NCBI GenBank assembly: GCA_020636215.1
Contig: JACJYG010000007.1
Span: 124,001 to 188,000 of the forward strand
Direction: 5' to 3'
From: Lewinellaceae bacterium
GTDB taxonomy: Bacteria; Bacteroidota; Bacteroidia; Chitinophagales; Saprospiraceae
DNA length: 64,000 bases
The translations under genes and the position numbers were made by a program. Of this stretch, positions 7,753 to 16,151 are shown piece by piece (positions within the stretch are counted from its first letter, which is position 1; each line of letters opens with the position of its first letter). The notes under the pieces were generated by a model. That model ran no database searches. It saw nothing but the letters and a program-made list of their open reading frames with translations, and had not been told where the DNA came from.

Positions 7753-9717
7753 TTACCCCACCCGATACTCCGGGTTGCGCACCAGCAGCGTCACCAGGCG
7801 GGTGGCCCAGTCATCGCCCACGAACTGGAAGGCGTTCGGTAGTTTGATGCCGCGCATGTCATTTCCATCCGCATCGGTAGGCGCCGGGAGGGGCGGTTGC
7901 TCAAAACGGCTGACATCGAACTCCTGGGTGCTGGCAATCAGTTTGAAGTAAGCCGGGCTGTATGGGAGCTTGAAATCAGCCACCTGCCTGGGGAAATCCA
8001 GTTCAATATCATTGCCTTCGAACGCCCAGGCTTCCTGCCCCGGCTCCATCTGGATCACCGCTTCCCCCAGCATGTTGGGGTATACCTGGAAGTTGAGCGA
8101 CAGGAAGAGCAGCGAAACATAGAGTCGACGGTCGTACTGGTTGGTAAGCTTCAGGCGCAGGCGGCCGCTCCATTCTCCATTGAGTCGCTCGTATTCTGTT
8201 TTCACTTCTTCCCCTTCTATCGCAATCGGCTTCAGCGATCCATCGGCTTGCACGCGGAAAAACTCCATGGAAACAGGATGCCCGTTAAAAAGGTAAACGT
8301 CCGGGTTATAAAGTGTCCGGATGAACTCCCAGCGGGCAATATGCCTCAGGTAGGCCGCTACCAATCGGGTGGCATCCTCCCCGGGGCCTTTGATAGCCCT
8401 GGTGAAGGGCTGGCCGGGAGCACCTGGAGGTGTGATTAGATATTCCCCATTTTTGAAGCGCAGGGTATAGTCGGCCGCAGTTCCCGGCTTGGCCAGGCCG
8501 AAGGCTTGTTGGTTTTCCAGCGCGGTTTTCAGCGGCTCCAGCGCTTCTTCCTCCCCCTCCAGGGCAATCTGCAGGTGTTGGGACAAAAGGCCGCCCTCGA
8601 TATCGGCTTTGTACACTGCTCCGGCTTTGAGCTGGCGGAAGCTATCCTGGTCGAAGTTCAGGATGGTGTGGTTGGAATGGATCACCCCAACTTTGGCTTT
8701 GATAGAGGGGCCATCCAGGGCCTTTATGGTAATTTCCCGGGCTGTTTCATTCAGGCCGTGCATGGCGCCCAGGTCCAGTATCCAGCCGAGTTTTTCATTG
8801 TAGATGACGTTGCCGTTCAGGGCGGGGCCTTGTACTTCCTTTCCCAGAAACCCTTGGAAAAGTTCCCCTTCTTCGGCCCCGGCGGCATAAAACTGGGGCG
8901 ATTGGTCGAAGGTCTCTTTTAACAAAAACCGCAGGCGGTGGGCCAGGCCGTAATAAGTGATCTGCCCACCGGTGTCTTTCAGTAGTTGGATCATGCCGGT
9001 GGTGAAAGCCCCGCTGCCATTTTTCTCGTAGGCCGACTGGCTGCCCTGACAGGCGGCCAGCTGGATGTGGGCGCCGACGGGGATGACCTCCGGTAGAGGC
9101 AGGGTTTTCAGGCGTTCTGGGGAGGCCTCTTTAGCAAAAAGGAATTGTTCCCAGGGGCGTGGCGGGCAAGCCCTCGTCAGGCGGGCAGGATGGTACCGGC
9201 GTTGGCGAATGCCCTGTAGTTGCTCCCCGACGTAGTCGTTCCGGGTATTGCCGCCGGCGTGGCAGCAATCGAATATCGTCACGATCTTCGGCCCTTTTTG
9301 CGAAAGCTGATAGATGAGGTAGCGCAACTCTTTGTCGGCTAAAAGGTTAAAGCTTGTACCATTTTCTGTTTCCAGGATGCCATCGTAGCAAACCAGTGCT
9401 TCCAGTTTGCCGTCCGTTTCAAAACGCCAAAGAGCCGGGTCCGCCTCTTCCTGGGTGCCATGGCCAGAGTAGTAGAACAGGGCGGTATCGCCTGGCCCGG
9501 CCTTAGAGAGGTGCTCCCGGAACCCCTGGATAATGCCGGCTTTGGTGGCCGCTTCGTTGGTAAGTGTTTGCAGGCTGAGCTGAAAATCAGCTGCGTTGTC
9601 CTGCAGGTAGGCGGCCATTTGATCGACATCATGGAGGCAGCCGGCCAAAGGGGGGACGGGGGGCTGATACTGGTTGATACCCACCAATAGTGCTTGAAGT
9701 CTGGGTTTGTTGTTCAT
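7753..9717 (-). CDS. caspase-like (C14/metacaspase) protein with long C-terminal region
   Basis: Start chosen at MNNKPRLQALLVGINQY, the usual first strand of a C14 caspase fold; the frame extends 19 codons upstream without support. The catalytic histidine lies in ALFYYSGHGTQEE (~residue 80) and the catalytic cysteine in IFDCCHAGG (~residue 155). The later helix/strand LAACQGSQSAYE...GAFTTGMI is the substrate-pocket region of bacterial caspase homologues. Residues ~300-654 hold a beta-rich extension whose end (LNFQVYPNMLGEAVIQMEPG) resembles the DUF4384-type modules often attached to such proteases. There is no signal peptide, so it is probably cytoplasmic. It is divergent from a Kir-type channel with ~95 bp between starts. 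The substrate is unknown. Confidence 0.88.
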   Translation of the reverse strand: MNNKPRLQALLVGINQYQPPVPPLAGCLHDVDQMAAYLQDNAADFQLSLQTLTNEAATKAGIIQGFREHLSKAGPGDTALFYYSGHGTQEEADPALWRFETDGKLEALVCYDGILETENGTSFNLLADKELRYLIYQLSQKGPKIVTIFDCCHAGGNTRNDYVGEQLQGIRQRRYHPARLTRACPPRPWEQFLFAKEASPERLKTLPLPEVIPVGAHIQLAACQGSQSAYEKNGSGAFTTGMIQLLKDTGGQITYYGLAHRLRFLLKETFDQSPQFYAAGAEEGELFQGFLGKEVQGPALNGNVIYNEKLGWILDLGAMHGLNETAREITIKALDGPSIKAKVGVIHSNHTILNFDQDSFRQLKAGAVYKADIEGGLLSQHLQIALEGEEEALEPLKTALENQQAFGLAKPGTAADYTLRFKNGEYLITPPGAPGQPFTRAIKGPGEDATRLVAAYLRHIARWEFIRTLYNPDVYLFNGHPVSMEFFRVQADGSLKPIAIEGEEVKTEYERLNGEWSGRLRLKLTNQYDRRLYVSLLFLSLNFQVYPNMLGEAVIQMEPGQEAWAFEGNDIELDFPRQVADFKLPYSPAYFKLIASTQEFDVSRFEQPPLPAPTDADGNDMRGIKLPNAFQFVGDDWATRLVTLLVRNPEYRVG

Positions 9718-9813
9718 CGTGGCCGGCCTGTTTTGTCGGAAAAGGCTTTGGAAAATGGTTTCTAAAGTTAGCAAGAATATCGAAATTTTAACATCCCTGA
9801 TTATCTTACGAAT

Positions 9814-10794
9814 ATGAAGCTATCAGATTTTACTTCTCCTTTTGGGCGCAACCGGCGTGGAAAAGCAGCAGAGCCGGAGAACGACCTTGGCTTTGGTACC
9901 AGCATCACTACCTCAGGGGAACGGCTCATCAATCCAGATGGGTCTTTCAACATCGTCCGGCGCGGGGTGTCCAACTGGCGGCCTTATCAGGACCTGGTAG
10001 AGATGAGCTGGCCCCGTTTCTTTGGAGTCGTCGGCGCGTTTTATATCCTCGTCAATGCTTTTTTCGGGCTGGTGCTGGTTGCCATTGGCGTCGATGCGCT
10101 CTCGGGGGTCTCCAAAACGGGGTCGTTGGCCCATGATTTTGCCGCAGCTTTCTTTTTCAGTGTGCAAACTTTCACGACAGTTGGCTATGGCGCTATGAGC
10201 CCGGTTAGCGCCTGGGGTAACATCATTTCCGCCGGCGTGGCGCTGGTGGGCCTGATGTCTTTCGCCCTGGCGACAGGCTTGTTATTTGCCCGTTTTTCCA
10301 AACCGAAGTCGAGTATTCTCTTTAGTGACAAGGCCGTTGTCCGGCCCTATCGGGACACACCCTATCTGAGCTTCCAGTTCCAGATCGTTAACGAGCGCAA
10401 CAACAAGCTCATCAACGTATCGGCCCGCCTGACCATGTCCTGGGTTGAAAATTTGAATGGAGATAAAATACGCCGCTACGCTGGCCTGGAGCTGGAGCGT
10501 AGCCAGGTTTTCCTTTTCCCGCTCAACTGGGTCATTGTTCATGTCATCAACAAGGACAGCCCGCTCTGGGGAAAAACAGAACAAGAGGTCAGAGACATGC
10601 AACCGGAATTCCTGGCGCTTATTCAGGCCTATGACGATACTTTTGCCCAGGAAGTGCACGCCAATGGCTCTTATACCAACGAAGAGATCTTCTGGCGCCG
10701 AAAATTCGAACGGATGTATTATCCGGAAGGTACGCGCACCGTCCTGGAATTGAGCCGGCTGCACCTCGTGGCGCCAATGGAGGAAGAAGAGTAG
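9814..10794 (+). CDS. inward-rectifier (Kir-type) potassium channel
   Basis: 326 residues with the two-helix Kir layout. TM1 is FFGVVGAFYILVNAFFGLVL (~75-95), the pore is FSVQTFTTVGYGAMSP with the TVGYG selectivity filter (~120-135), and TM2 is IISAGVALVGLMSFALATGL. The C-terminal immunoglobulin-like Kir cytoplasmic domain starts at SILFSDKAVVRPYRDTPYL and includes FQFQIVNERNNKLINVSARL and SPLWGKTEQEV. Length is normal for KirBac proteins. It sits divergent from the caspase-like gene and shares its ~95-bp control region. It conducts K+ across the inner membrane; gating ligands are unknown. Confidence 0.93.
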   Translation: MKLSDFTSPFGRNRRGKAAEPENDLGFGTSITTSGERLINPDGSFNIVRRGVSNWRPYQDLVEMSWPRFFGVVGAFYILVNAFFGLVLVAIGVDALSGVSKTGSLAHDFAAAFFFSVQTFTTVGYGAMSPVSAWGNIISAGVALVGLMSFALATGLLFARFSKPKSSILFSDKAVVRPYRDTPYLSFQFQIVNERNNKLINVSARLTMSWVENLNGDKIRRYAGLELERSQVFLFPLNWVIVHVINKDSPLWGKTEQEVRDMQPEFLALIQAYDDTFAQEVHANGSYTNEEIFWRRKFERMYYPEGTRTVLELSRLHLVAPMEEEE

Positions 10795-10869
10795 GGGGCA
10801 GTGGACAAACTCTTAGGAGGTTACAGGTTAGACGCTCTTGCTTCCTGTTGCCGTGCGAAACAGGGGCTG

Positions 10870-10905
10870 TTCAAAGCTTGCCCGGCTCACAGAGATGGGT
10901 TTCTG
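10870..10905 (+). repeat. repeat block shared in inverted orientation with 50.56 kb
   Basis: The block AGCTTGCCCGGCTCACAGAG reappears on the other strand at 50,556-50,586 with two differences (TGCTTGCCCGGCTCGCAGAG), in both cases beside a 9-bp GAC-type array. This suggests the block and array form one repeat element. Confidence 0.6.
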
Positions 10906-10937
10906 GTTTCAAGTTTCTAGTTACTCTGATAACCAGG

Positions 10938-11135
10938 GAGACACCCGAGACCCCCGAGACAAACAAGACCAACGAGACACCCGAGACCAACGAGACCAAC
11001 AAGACAAACCAGACCAACAAGACCAACAAGACACCCGAGACCAACGAGACCAACAAGACAAACGAGACCAACAAGACAAACAAGACCAACAAGACCAACA
11101 AGACCAACAAGACAAACAAGACCAACAAGACAAAA
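10938..11135. repeat. 9-bp tandem array, about 22 units of [G/A/C]AGACnnnC
   Basis: The period is exact: every unit has AGAC at positions 2-5, and variation is confined to position 1 (G, A or C) and a three-base slot (ACC, CCC, AAA, CAA). Units include GAGACACCC, AAGACCAAC, AAGACAAAC and GAGACCAAC. It fills the gap between the Kir gene and the sigma factor. Because 9 is a multiple of 3, frames stay open on both strands; the resulting TNKTNKT-like or WSCWSCL-like proteins are not credible genes. Confidence 0.9.
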
Positions 11136-11212
11136 CCAGACAACCCATGAAAAAACCCACCGCATCATTAAACCAATTGCCCGGTGCTTAGTCAAACCGG
11201 AAAACCACACAA

Positions 11213-11773
11213 TTGCAGACGCCATTGACAGCAATATCAGAAGATCATATACTACGGTTGCTGGATGAGCCACGCACTTATGAGCAGGGGTTTCGGTTTC
11301 TGATGGAACAGTACCAGGAGCGCTTGTATTGGCATATCCGGCGAATGGTAATTGACCATGAAGACGCCAATGACGTGTTGCAGAATTGCTTTATTAAAGT
11401 ATATCGCAGTATTCAAAATTTTGAAGGGAAATCCAAGCTGTACACCTGGCTTTACCGCATTGCGACTAACGAGGCCATTACCTTTTTGAACCAGAAAAAG
11501 CGCCGCGCCGCCAGTTCCATCGATGAAGAAGAAAGCCCCCTGTCCAACCAACTGGAGGCCGATGCGTACTTCGATGGAGACGAGTTGCAGCAACGCCTGC
11601 AAAACGCGCTGGAGCAGCTGCCGGAGAAGCAGCGCCTGGTGTTCAACCTGCGCTATTACGACGAAATGGGTTACCAGGAAATGTCGGACGTACTGGGCAC
11701 CTCCGTGGGTGCATTAAAGGCGTCTTACCACCATGCTGTCAAAAAGGTCGAGGCATTTATCCGGGGAGTTTGA
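11213..11773 (+). CDS. ECF-type RNA polymerase sigma factor
   Basis: 186 residues starting at a TTG, the only start that keeps region 2 intact. Sigma region 2 is FLMEQYQERLYWHIRRMVID...ANDVLQNCFIKVYRSIQNFEGKSKLYTWLYRIATNEAI. Region 4 is LEQLPEKQRLVFNLRYYDEMGYQEMSDVLGTSVGALKASYHHAVKKVE, a helix-turn-helix for the -35 element. The next two genes (membrane anti-sigma candidate and Spy-like periplasmic protein) make a typical envelope-stress operon. The 9-bp array lies just upstream and may be in its 5' leader. Confidence 0.93.
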   Translation: MQTPLTAISEDHILRLLDEPRTYEQGFRFLMEQYQERLYWHIRRMVIDHEDANDVLQNCFIKVYRSIQNFEGKSKLYTWLYRIATNEAITFLNQKKRRAASSIDEEESPLSNQLEADAYFDGDELQQRLQNALEQLPEKQRLVFNLRYYDEMGYQEMSDVLGTSVGALKASYHHAVKKVEAFIRGV

Positions 11774-11798
11774 TACAGCGCGGATCTTAAATAGAAAT

Positions 11799-12350
11799 AT
11801 GATGAAAGAAAAAGATCACATACGGGAGGAACTAGAGGGCTTGTCGCCCTTGCTGGCCAAAATGAAAGAGGATAAGCAGCAGCCCTTCCGCGTTCCAGCG
11901 GGCTATTTCCAATCGCTGCCTGATGATGTGCTGCGCCGCATCCGCGCGGAAGAAGGGCTGGTTCGGGAAAAAGCGCCGGAAATCCGCACCGCCTGGCGCG
12001 AGCGCCTGGGGAAGGCCTTCCAGGCCTTTTTGCAGCCCCGTTACGCTATAGCCTTGGCTTCGGTAGTGGTGCTCGTAGCAGCCGGTTGGTACCTGTTCTG
12101 GCCGGCCGGGCCGGCTATGGCTGAACCGTCCGCCACCCTGGCCAGCCTGAGCCAGGAAGAAATTACCGAATACATTACCAATAATATCGAATCCTTTGAC
12201 ATCGGCCTGATGGTGGAAGCTGCCATGGCCAGTGAAGAAGATGTCCGCAATATTGAAGTGATGCCAAATATTGGCGATAAAGAACTGAACGAGTACCTGG
12301 ACGAATACATCGATGAGATAAGCCTGGAGGACCTGGAAAAATTATTGTAA
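11799..12350 (+). CDS. putative membrane anti-sigma factor
   Basis: 183 residues from the ATG at 11,799 (MMKEKDHIREELEGLSPLL); the longer frame overlaps the sigma gene without reason. The N-terminal ~85 residues are cytosolic and charged. A motif FRVPAGYFQSLPDDVLRRI, common in small Bacteroidota proteins encoded next to sigma factors, precedes a single transmembrane helix (YAIALASVVVLVAAGWYLFW, ~85-105). An acidic periplasmic tail ends EYLDEYIDEISLEDLEKLL. It starts 25 bp after the sigma stop. Its role as the cognate anti-sigma factor is inferred from position and topology. Confidence 0.8.
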   Translation: MMKEKDHIREELEGLSPLLAKMKEDKQQPFRVPAGYFQSLPDDVLRRIRAEEGLVREKAPEIRTAWRERLGKAFQAFLQPRYAIALASVVVLVAAGWYLFWPAGPAMAEPSATLASLSQEEITEYITNNIESFDIGLMVEAAMASEEDVRNIEVMPNIGDKELNEYLDEYIDEISLEDLEKLL

Positions 12351-12369
12351 ACCTAACAAGGGAAAAGCA

Positions 12370-12864
12370 ATGACTACAAAAACATGGATGGCTTTAACGG
12401 TAGGCGTACTATTAACGCTGCCGGCTTTCAGCCAGATATTTGATGACGAGCCCCTTAGAGGAGAAGTGGGGAGTAAAATACAGGCTGCCCGCGTAGCCTA
12501 CATCACCCAGCGCCTCAACCTTACTCCCGCCGAATCGGAGCGGTTTTGGGCTTTGAACAATGAATTTGAGGACGGGCAGGATAAGATCAAGGCGAAGTAC
12601 GGGGCCAACCAACGCCTGGAAAGCATGTCCGACTGGGAAGTTGAACAGTTTATCGAAGACCGGCTCCAAATGGAACAGGAACTGCTCAACCTCAAGCGCG
12701 ATTATTTTCAGCGTTTCAAACAGGTCGTCTCTCCCCGAAAAATTGCGCTTTTCCAAAAAGCCGATAAAGAATTCCGCCTGGAATTGCTCCGGCGGGTACA
12801 GGAAAAACGCAATGACCCCAACCGGCCATACCGGCGGCCAGGGGGTGGAGGGCCTCGGAACTAG
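12370..12864 (+). CDS. Spy/CpxP-like periplasmic protein
   Basis: 164 residues with a signal peptide (MTTKTWMALTVGVLLTLPAFSQ), then a nearly all-helical body. The body contains RVAYITQRLNLTPAESERFWALNNEF, the LTP-x-x-x-x-x-F/W helix pattern of Spy/CpxP-type chaperone/sensors. The tail is basic and Gly-rich (RRPGGGGPRN). It is the third gene of the sigma/anti-sigma operon (19 bp after the anti-sigma stop). A likely role is as a periplasmic sensor or chaperone feeding the envelope-stress response; that link is inferred. Confidence 0.75.
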   Translation: MTTKTWMALTVGVLLTLPAFSQIFDDEPLRGEVGSKIQAARVAYITQRLNLTPAESERFWALNNEFEDGQDKIKAKYGANQRLESMSDWEVEQFIEDRLQMEQELLNLKRDYFQRFKQVVSPRKIALFQKADKEFRLELLRRVQEKRNDPNRPYRRPGGGGPRN

Positions 12865-12954
12865 GCCTGTGGCCATTACCTCAGCTATCGGTATGCCCAT
12901 CCGTGGCTTTGAACCATATATTTTTCAGGCTCAATTATAATCTTTGCACTAGCC

Positions 12955-12991
12955 ATCGGCGCTTGTAAATGCGGGCGCCGATTTTTTTTTT
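12955..12991 (+). terminator. rho-independent terminator of the sigma operon
   Basis: A perfect 8-bp stem ATCGGCGC/GCGCCGAT (12,955-12,962 and 12,975-12,982) is followed by nine T residues. Confidence 0.85.
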
Positions 12992-13077
12992 GATGCTAAG
13001 AGTAGGGGACAGGATGAACAATTCCAGTAATGCCGTATTATTAAGTGCTTTAAACCTGAAAACATCCTGTTGCTCGT

Positions 13078-13983
13078 ATGTCCGCCACTGCAAAAGCCCA
13101 CACTGCTCTCTTTCTGGTCGCCCTCATTTACGGCGCCAATTACACTATTGCTAAGGAAGTGATGGGAGGGGGATACCTGCAGCCACTTGGATTCATCCTG
13201 TTGCGGGTATCAAGTGCGCTGTTTCTGTTTTGGCTATTCCACCGGGCCTTTGTCCGCGAGCAGGTAGAACGGGCAGACCTCAAGCGCCTGGCGCTGTGTG
13301 GCTTATTCGGAGTAGCCCTCAATCAGATGTTTTTCTTTAGTGGCCTGAACTGGACAACCCCCATCAATGCGTCCCTCATCATGACGACGACGCCTATTCT
13401 TGTTCTGCTGGCTTCAGCCCTGCTGATCGGGGAGCGTATTACGTGGCGAAAGGTGGCCGGCATACTGCTGGGGGCTATGGGGGCCGGGCTACTGATCGCT
13501 TTTGGCGCGCAATTATCTTTTGGCGGGCAGCGACTGCTGGGGGACCTGCTCATTTTTCTCAATGCGGCCTTCTATGGAATTTATTTGGTGCTGGTCAAAA
13601 AGCTCATGGTTCGCTACCATCCGATGACCGTGATCAAGTGGGTGTTTGCATTCGGCCTTCTGTTTGTCCTGCCATTTGGCGGGCCGGAGTTGTGGTCGGC
13701 GGACTGGAGCCGTTTTACCCCGGGCATTTGGCTGGCCGTCGGGTATGTTTTGCTTTGCACGACTTTCCTCGCCTACCTGTTCAACGCCTTCGCGCTATCG
13801 GTTGTCAATCCTTCTGTGGTCAGTATTTATATCTACCTGCAACCCCTGCTGGCTGCGGCTATTGCCCTGGTTTTTGGAAAAGATGAATTAACTTTGGTGA
13901 AAGGCTTGTCGGCGGCCCTTATTTTTGCTGGTGTTTATCTGGTTAGCTGGAACGTTAAGAGGTCTGAACGTCGAGAGGTCTGA
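13078..13983 (+). CDS. EamA/DMT-family transporter
   Basis: 301 residues with ten predicted membrane helices in two EamA halves. The first runs from ALFLVALIYGANYTIAKEV with GLNWTTPINASLIMTTTPILVLL. The second runs from LLGDLLIFLNAAFYGIYLVLVKK to NPSVVSIYIYLQPLLAAAIALVFG. These are the usual drug/metabolite transporter signatures; the substrate is unknown. The last ~10 residues (VKRSERREV) and the stop codon are encoded by the beginning of the 16-bp repeat array, so the original C-terminus seems to have been overwritten. It follows the terminator at 12,955 and is probably monocistronic. Confidence 0.9.
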   Translation: MSATAKAHTALFLVALIYGANYTIAKEVMGGGYLQPLGFILLRVSSALFLFWLFHRAFVREQVERADLKRLALCGLFGVALNQMFFFSGLNWTTPINASLIMTTTPILVLLASALLIGERITWRKVAGILLGAMGAGLLIAFGAQLSFGGQRLLGDLLIFLNAAFYGIYLVLVKKLMVRYHPMTVIKWVFAFGLLFVLPFGGPELWSADWSRFTPGIWLAVGYVLLCTTFLAYLFNAFALSVVNPSVVSIYIYLQPLLAAAIALVFGKDELTLVKGLSAALIFAGVYLVSWNVKRSERREV

Positions 13984-14231
13984 ACGTCGAGAAGTCTGAG
14001 GGTCGGAATGTCTGAGGGTCAAGAGGTCTGAGGGTCGGAATGTCTGAACGTCAAGAGGTCTGAACGTCGAGAGGTCGAAAGGTCGAGGGGCCTGAACGTC
14101 GAGAGGTCTGAACGTCAAGAGGTCTGAGGGTCGGAATGTCTGAACGTCAAGAGGTCTGAACGTCGAGAGGTCTGAGGGTCGAGAGGTCTGAACGCCGGAA
14201 TGTCTGAAGGCCGAGAGGTTTGGGGGTTGGC
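13960..14231. repeat. 16-bp tandem array, 17 units, combinatorial variation
   Basis: Seventeen contiguous units keep an exact 16-bp period. The consensus is AGGTCTGAACGTCGAG. Variation falls almost entirely into three slots: the first three bases (AGG, AAG, ATG), the middle (AACG or GGGG-like) and the end (GAG, AAG, GGA). A unit ending GGA is always followed by one starting ATG. There are no spacers, so it is not CRISPR. The array begins inside the 3' end of the EamA gene. Confidence 0.92.
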
Positions 14232-14486
14232 AGCAAGGAAGGGCCGTAGGGCATGGGTTCATGCAAGCGGGCCGGATATTTAGCACAATAATTCTATATG
14301 ATAAAATTAACAAATAAGAAAAATTTAAAATAGTATTAATTTCTAAAATATTAATAAACAATATGTTACGTCAAAAACTACCATTCCCTGCCCAAAACCT
14401 ACCGTTCCATTAATCAATGGGATTAAGGGAAACGGATTGAGGCCTTTATACGTATCTTTATTCAAAGAAAACCACAAATTGCACCT
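14232..14486. other. AT-rich gap upstream of the TPR gene
   Basis: About 255 bp. The right half is AT-rich and is presumably the promoter region of the TPR gene. I found only a weak -7-like TATCTTTA near 14,452 and no well-spaced TTG. No gene or repeat is visible. Confidence 0.4.
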
Positions 14487-15896
14487 ATGCGTCCTATGAA
14501 CCATTTAAGGAATGATCCGGCGGTTAATCAGTTGGTTGCCGCATATGAAGCTCAGTTCGGGAGGGGAGAAGAGGTTTTTTTTGAAGAGAAGGCCTATCTC
14601 AAGATCATAGACTTCTACGAAAAAGACTTTCAATTAGACAAGGCGCTCGAAGTGGCGGGTTATGCCATTACACATCATACCTATTCTTCGGAATGTTATT
14701 CCCGTAAAGCAGAACTTTTGATTGGCCTGGGCAAGGCAGAAGAAGCTCTTTCTGTGTTAGAGGAGGCTCGTTTGTTTGCGCCTTCAGAACCGGATATTGA
14801 CTTACTGCAGGCGGAAGCCCTGATCGTATTGCAACGGCCGGCCGAAGCGCATGCTATACTGGAGGAGATGAAATTAGAGGCCGATTCTGAATTGCTCAGC
14901 GATATTCTTTTAGTGGAGGCGCTGGTTTATGAGGCCGAAGGCCAGCAGGAGCGCATGTTTTTTACTTTAAAAGCGGCTATCGAAGCAGACCTGTCCAACC
15001 AGGAAGCCCTGGAGCGGTTTGGCGCCTGCATCGACTTGTCGCGTAAATATGAGGAAAGCATCTTATTTCATGAAGGCCTCCTGGAGCAGGACGCTTACCT
15101 GGCTCAGGCCTGGTATAACCTGGGGCAGGCCCATAACTACCTCGGCAATTATGAAGAGGCCATTCAGGCCTACGAATATGCTTACCTGGCAGATGAAAAC
15201 ATGGAAGAGGCTTTCCGGGAATGCGCGGGCCTTTGCTTCGAACTTCGGCAATATTATAAAGCCCTGGGGTGTTACGAAGAACTGCTGGAGAACTTTGAAA
15301 CCGACAGCGACCTCTACATATCCATTGGCCAGTGTTACTTTCACCTGAAAAAGTATAAATCAGCATTGGCTTTTTATACCCGCGCCCTGCAGTTTGATCC
15401 CCTCAATGATGAATTGTATTTCTACATGGGCGAATGTTATGCCATGGAAGAGGAATGGATTACTGCCATTCATTTCTTCGAAAAGGCCATCCAGATCGAA
15501 GAAGGCCGGGAGGATTACCACGCTGCCCTGGGCCATGCTTATTATTACTTCGATGAATGGGAGAAGGCAGATGCATGCTATCGCCAGGCCGTGACAATCA
15601 ATCCCGATGATAGTCAGTATTGGGTAAAATGGGCGGTGTTTCTGCTGGATACCGGCCGGGCAACAGAAGCTCTGAATGTATTGGAGGAAGGGGATATTGA
15701 TGATGATAGCGCCGAACTGATGTATTGCCGCACCGCCTGCCTGTTTGCCGCCGGCAAACGCCAGGAAGCCTGCTACTGGCTGGGCGAAGCCCTGCTGGAA
15801 AATTTCGACGGCCACCGCCTCCTCTTTACCATTCTGCCCGATCTGGAACAGGACCCGGATGTGCTGTCCCTTATTTCTACCTACAGCCTGGAGTGA
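14487..15896 (+). CDS. tetratricopeptide-repeat protein
   Basis: 469 residues made almost wholly of TPR units from about residue 55 to the end. Examples are AYWNLGQAHNYLGNYEEAIQAYEYAY-type repeats such as AWYNLGQAHNYLGNYEEAI, LYISIGQCYFHLKKYKSAL, LYFYMGECYAMEEEWITAI and YHAALGHAYYYFDEWEKAD. Each shows the W/Y-G-A-P-type spacing of the two-helix repeat. There is no signal peptide or membrane segment, so it is probably a cytoplasmic scaffold. It is strongly acidic. The partner is unknown; it stands alone between repeat-containing gaps. Confidence 0.88.
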   Translation: MRPMNHLRNDPAVNQLVAAYEAQFGRGEEVFFEEKAYLKIIDFYEKDFQLDKALEVAGYAITHHTYSSECYSRKAELLIGLGKAEEALSVLEEARLFAPSEPDIDLLQAEALIVLQRPAEAHAILEEMKLEADSELLSDILLVEALVYEAEGQQERMFFTLKAAIEADLSNQEALERFGACIDLSRKYEESILFHEGLLEQDAYLAQAWYNLGQAHNYLGNYEEAIQAYEYAYLADENMEEAFRECAGLCFELRQYYKALGCYEELLENFETDSDLYISIGQCYFHLKKYKSALAFYTRALQFDPLNDELYFYMGECYAMEEEWITAIHFFEKAIQIEEGREDYHAALGHAYYYFDEWEKADACYRQAVTINPDDSQYWVKWAVFLLDTGRATEALNVLEEGDIDDDSAELMYCRTACLFAAGKRQEACYWLGEALLENFDGHRLLFTILPDLEQDPDVLSLISTYSLE

Positions 15897-15902
15897 TCGG
15901 GG

Positions 15903-16150
15903 GAGGTTTGAAAGGGTTTAGAAAAGTTGAGTAAGGTTGAGAGCGGTTGAGTTCTCCATCATCTAACCCGGGACTGTTCAAAAAGTGTGTCGCCGCAGTC
16001 GTAATCCTTTGATTTTCAGGGTGGATTAAAACGTAAAACCAGTCTGTGCCAGCCGGGCAAGCCTGGAACTTTGAACATTCCCTCTAACCCTTTCTCAACC
16101 AAACAGCGCCATATCCCATGCCGCTAAACCGTTCTCAACCCTTCTCCACT
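15903..16150. repeat. inverted word repeats (GGTTGAG / CTCAACC) around a TGTTCAAA block
   Basis: The left part (15,920-15,955) reads GTTGAGTAAGGTTGAGAGCG, and the right part (16,085-16,145) carries CTAACCCTTTCTCAACC and CCGTTCTCAACCCTTCTC. They are complementary words that can fold across the gap. The same words recur with the same inverted layout at 22,645-22,735. The centre contains GGGACTGTTCAAAAAGTG. Confidence 0.7.
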
Positions 16151-16151
16151 A

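Noticed and set aside
10838..11273. Several open frames on both strands through the 10.9-kb array (Thr/Asn/Lys or Val/Leu/Cys/Trp-rich)
   Set aside because: They are translations of a 9-bp repeat, which keeps all frames open; no start context or domain.
13960..14231. CRISPR array
   Set aside because: Units are contiguous 16-mers without unique spacers, and no cas genes are near.
13888..14361. 157-codon minus-strand frame with Pro/Ser/Phe repeats
   Set aside because: It is the translation of the 16-bp array plus a flank.
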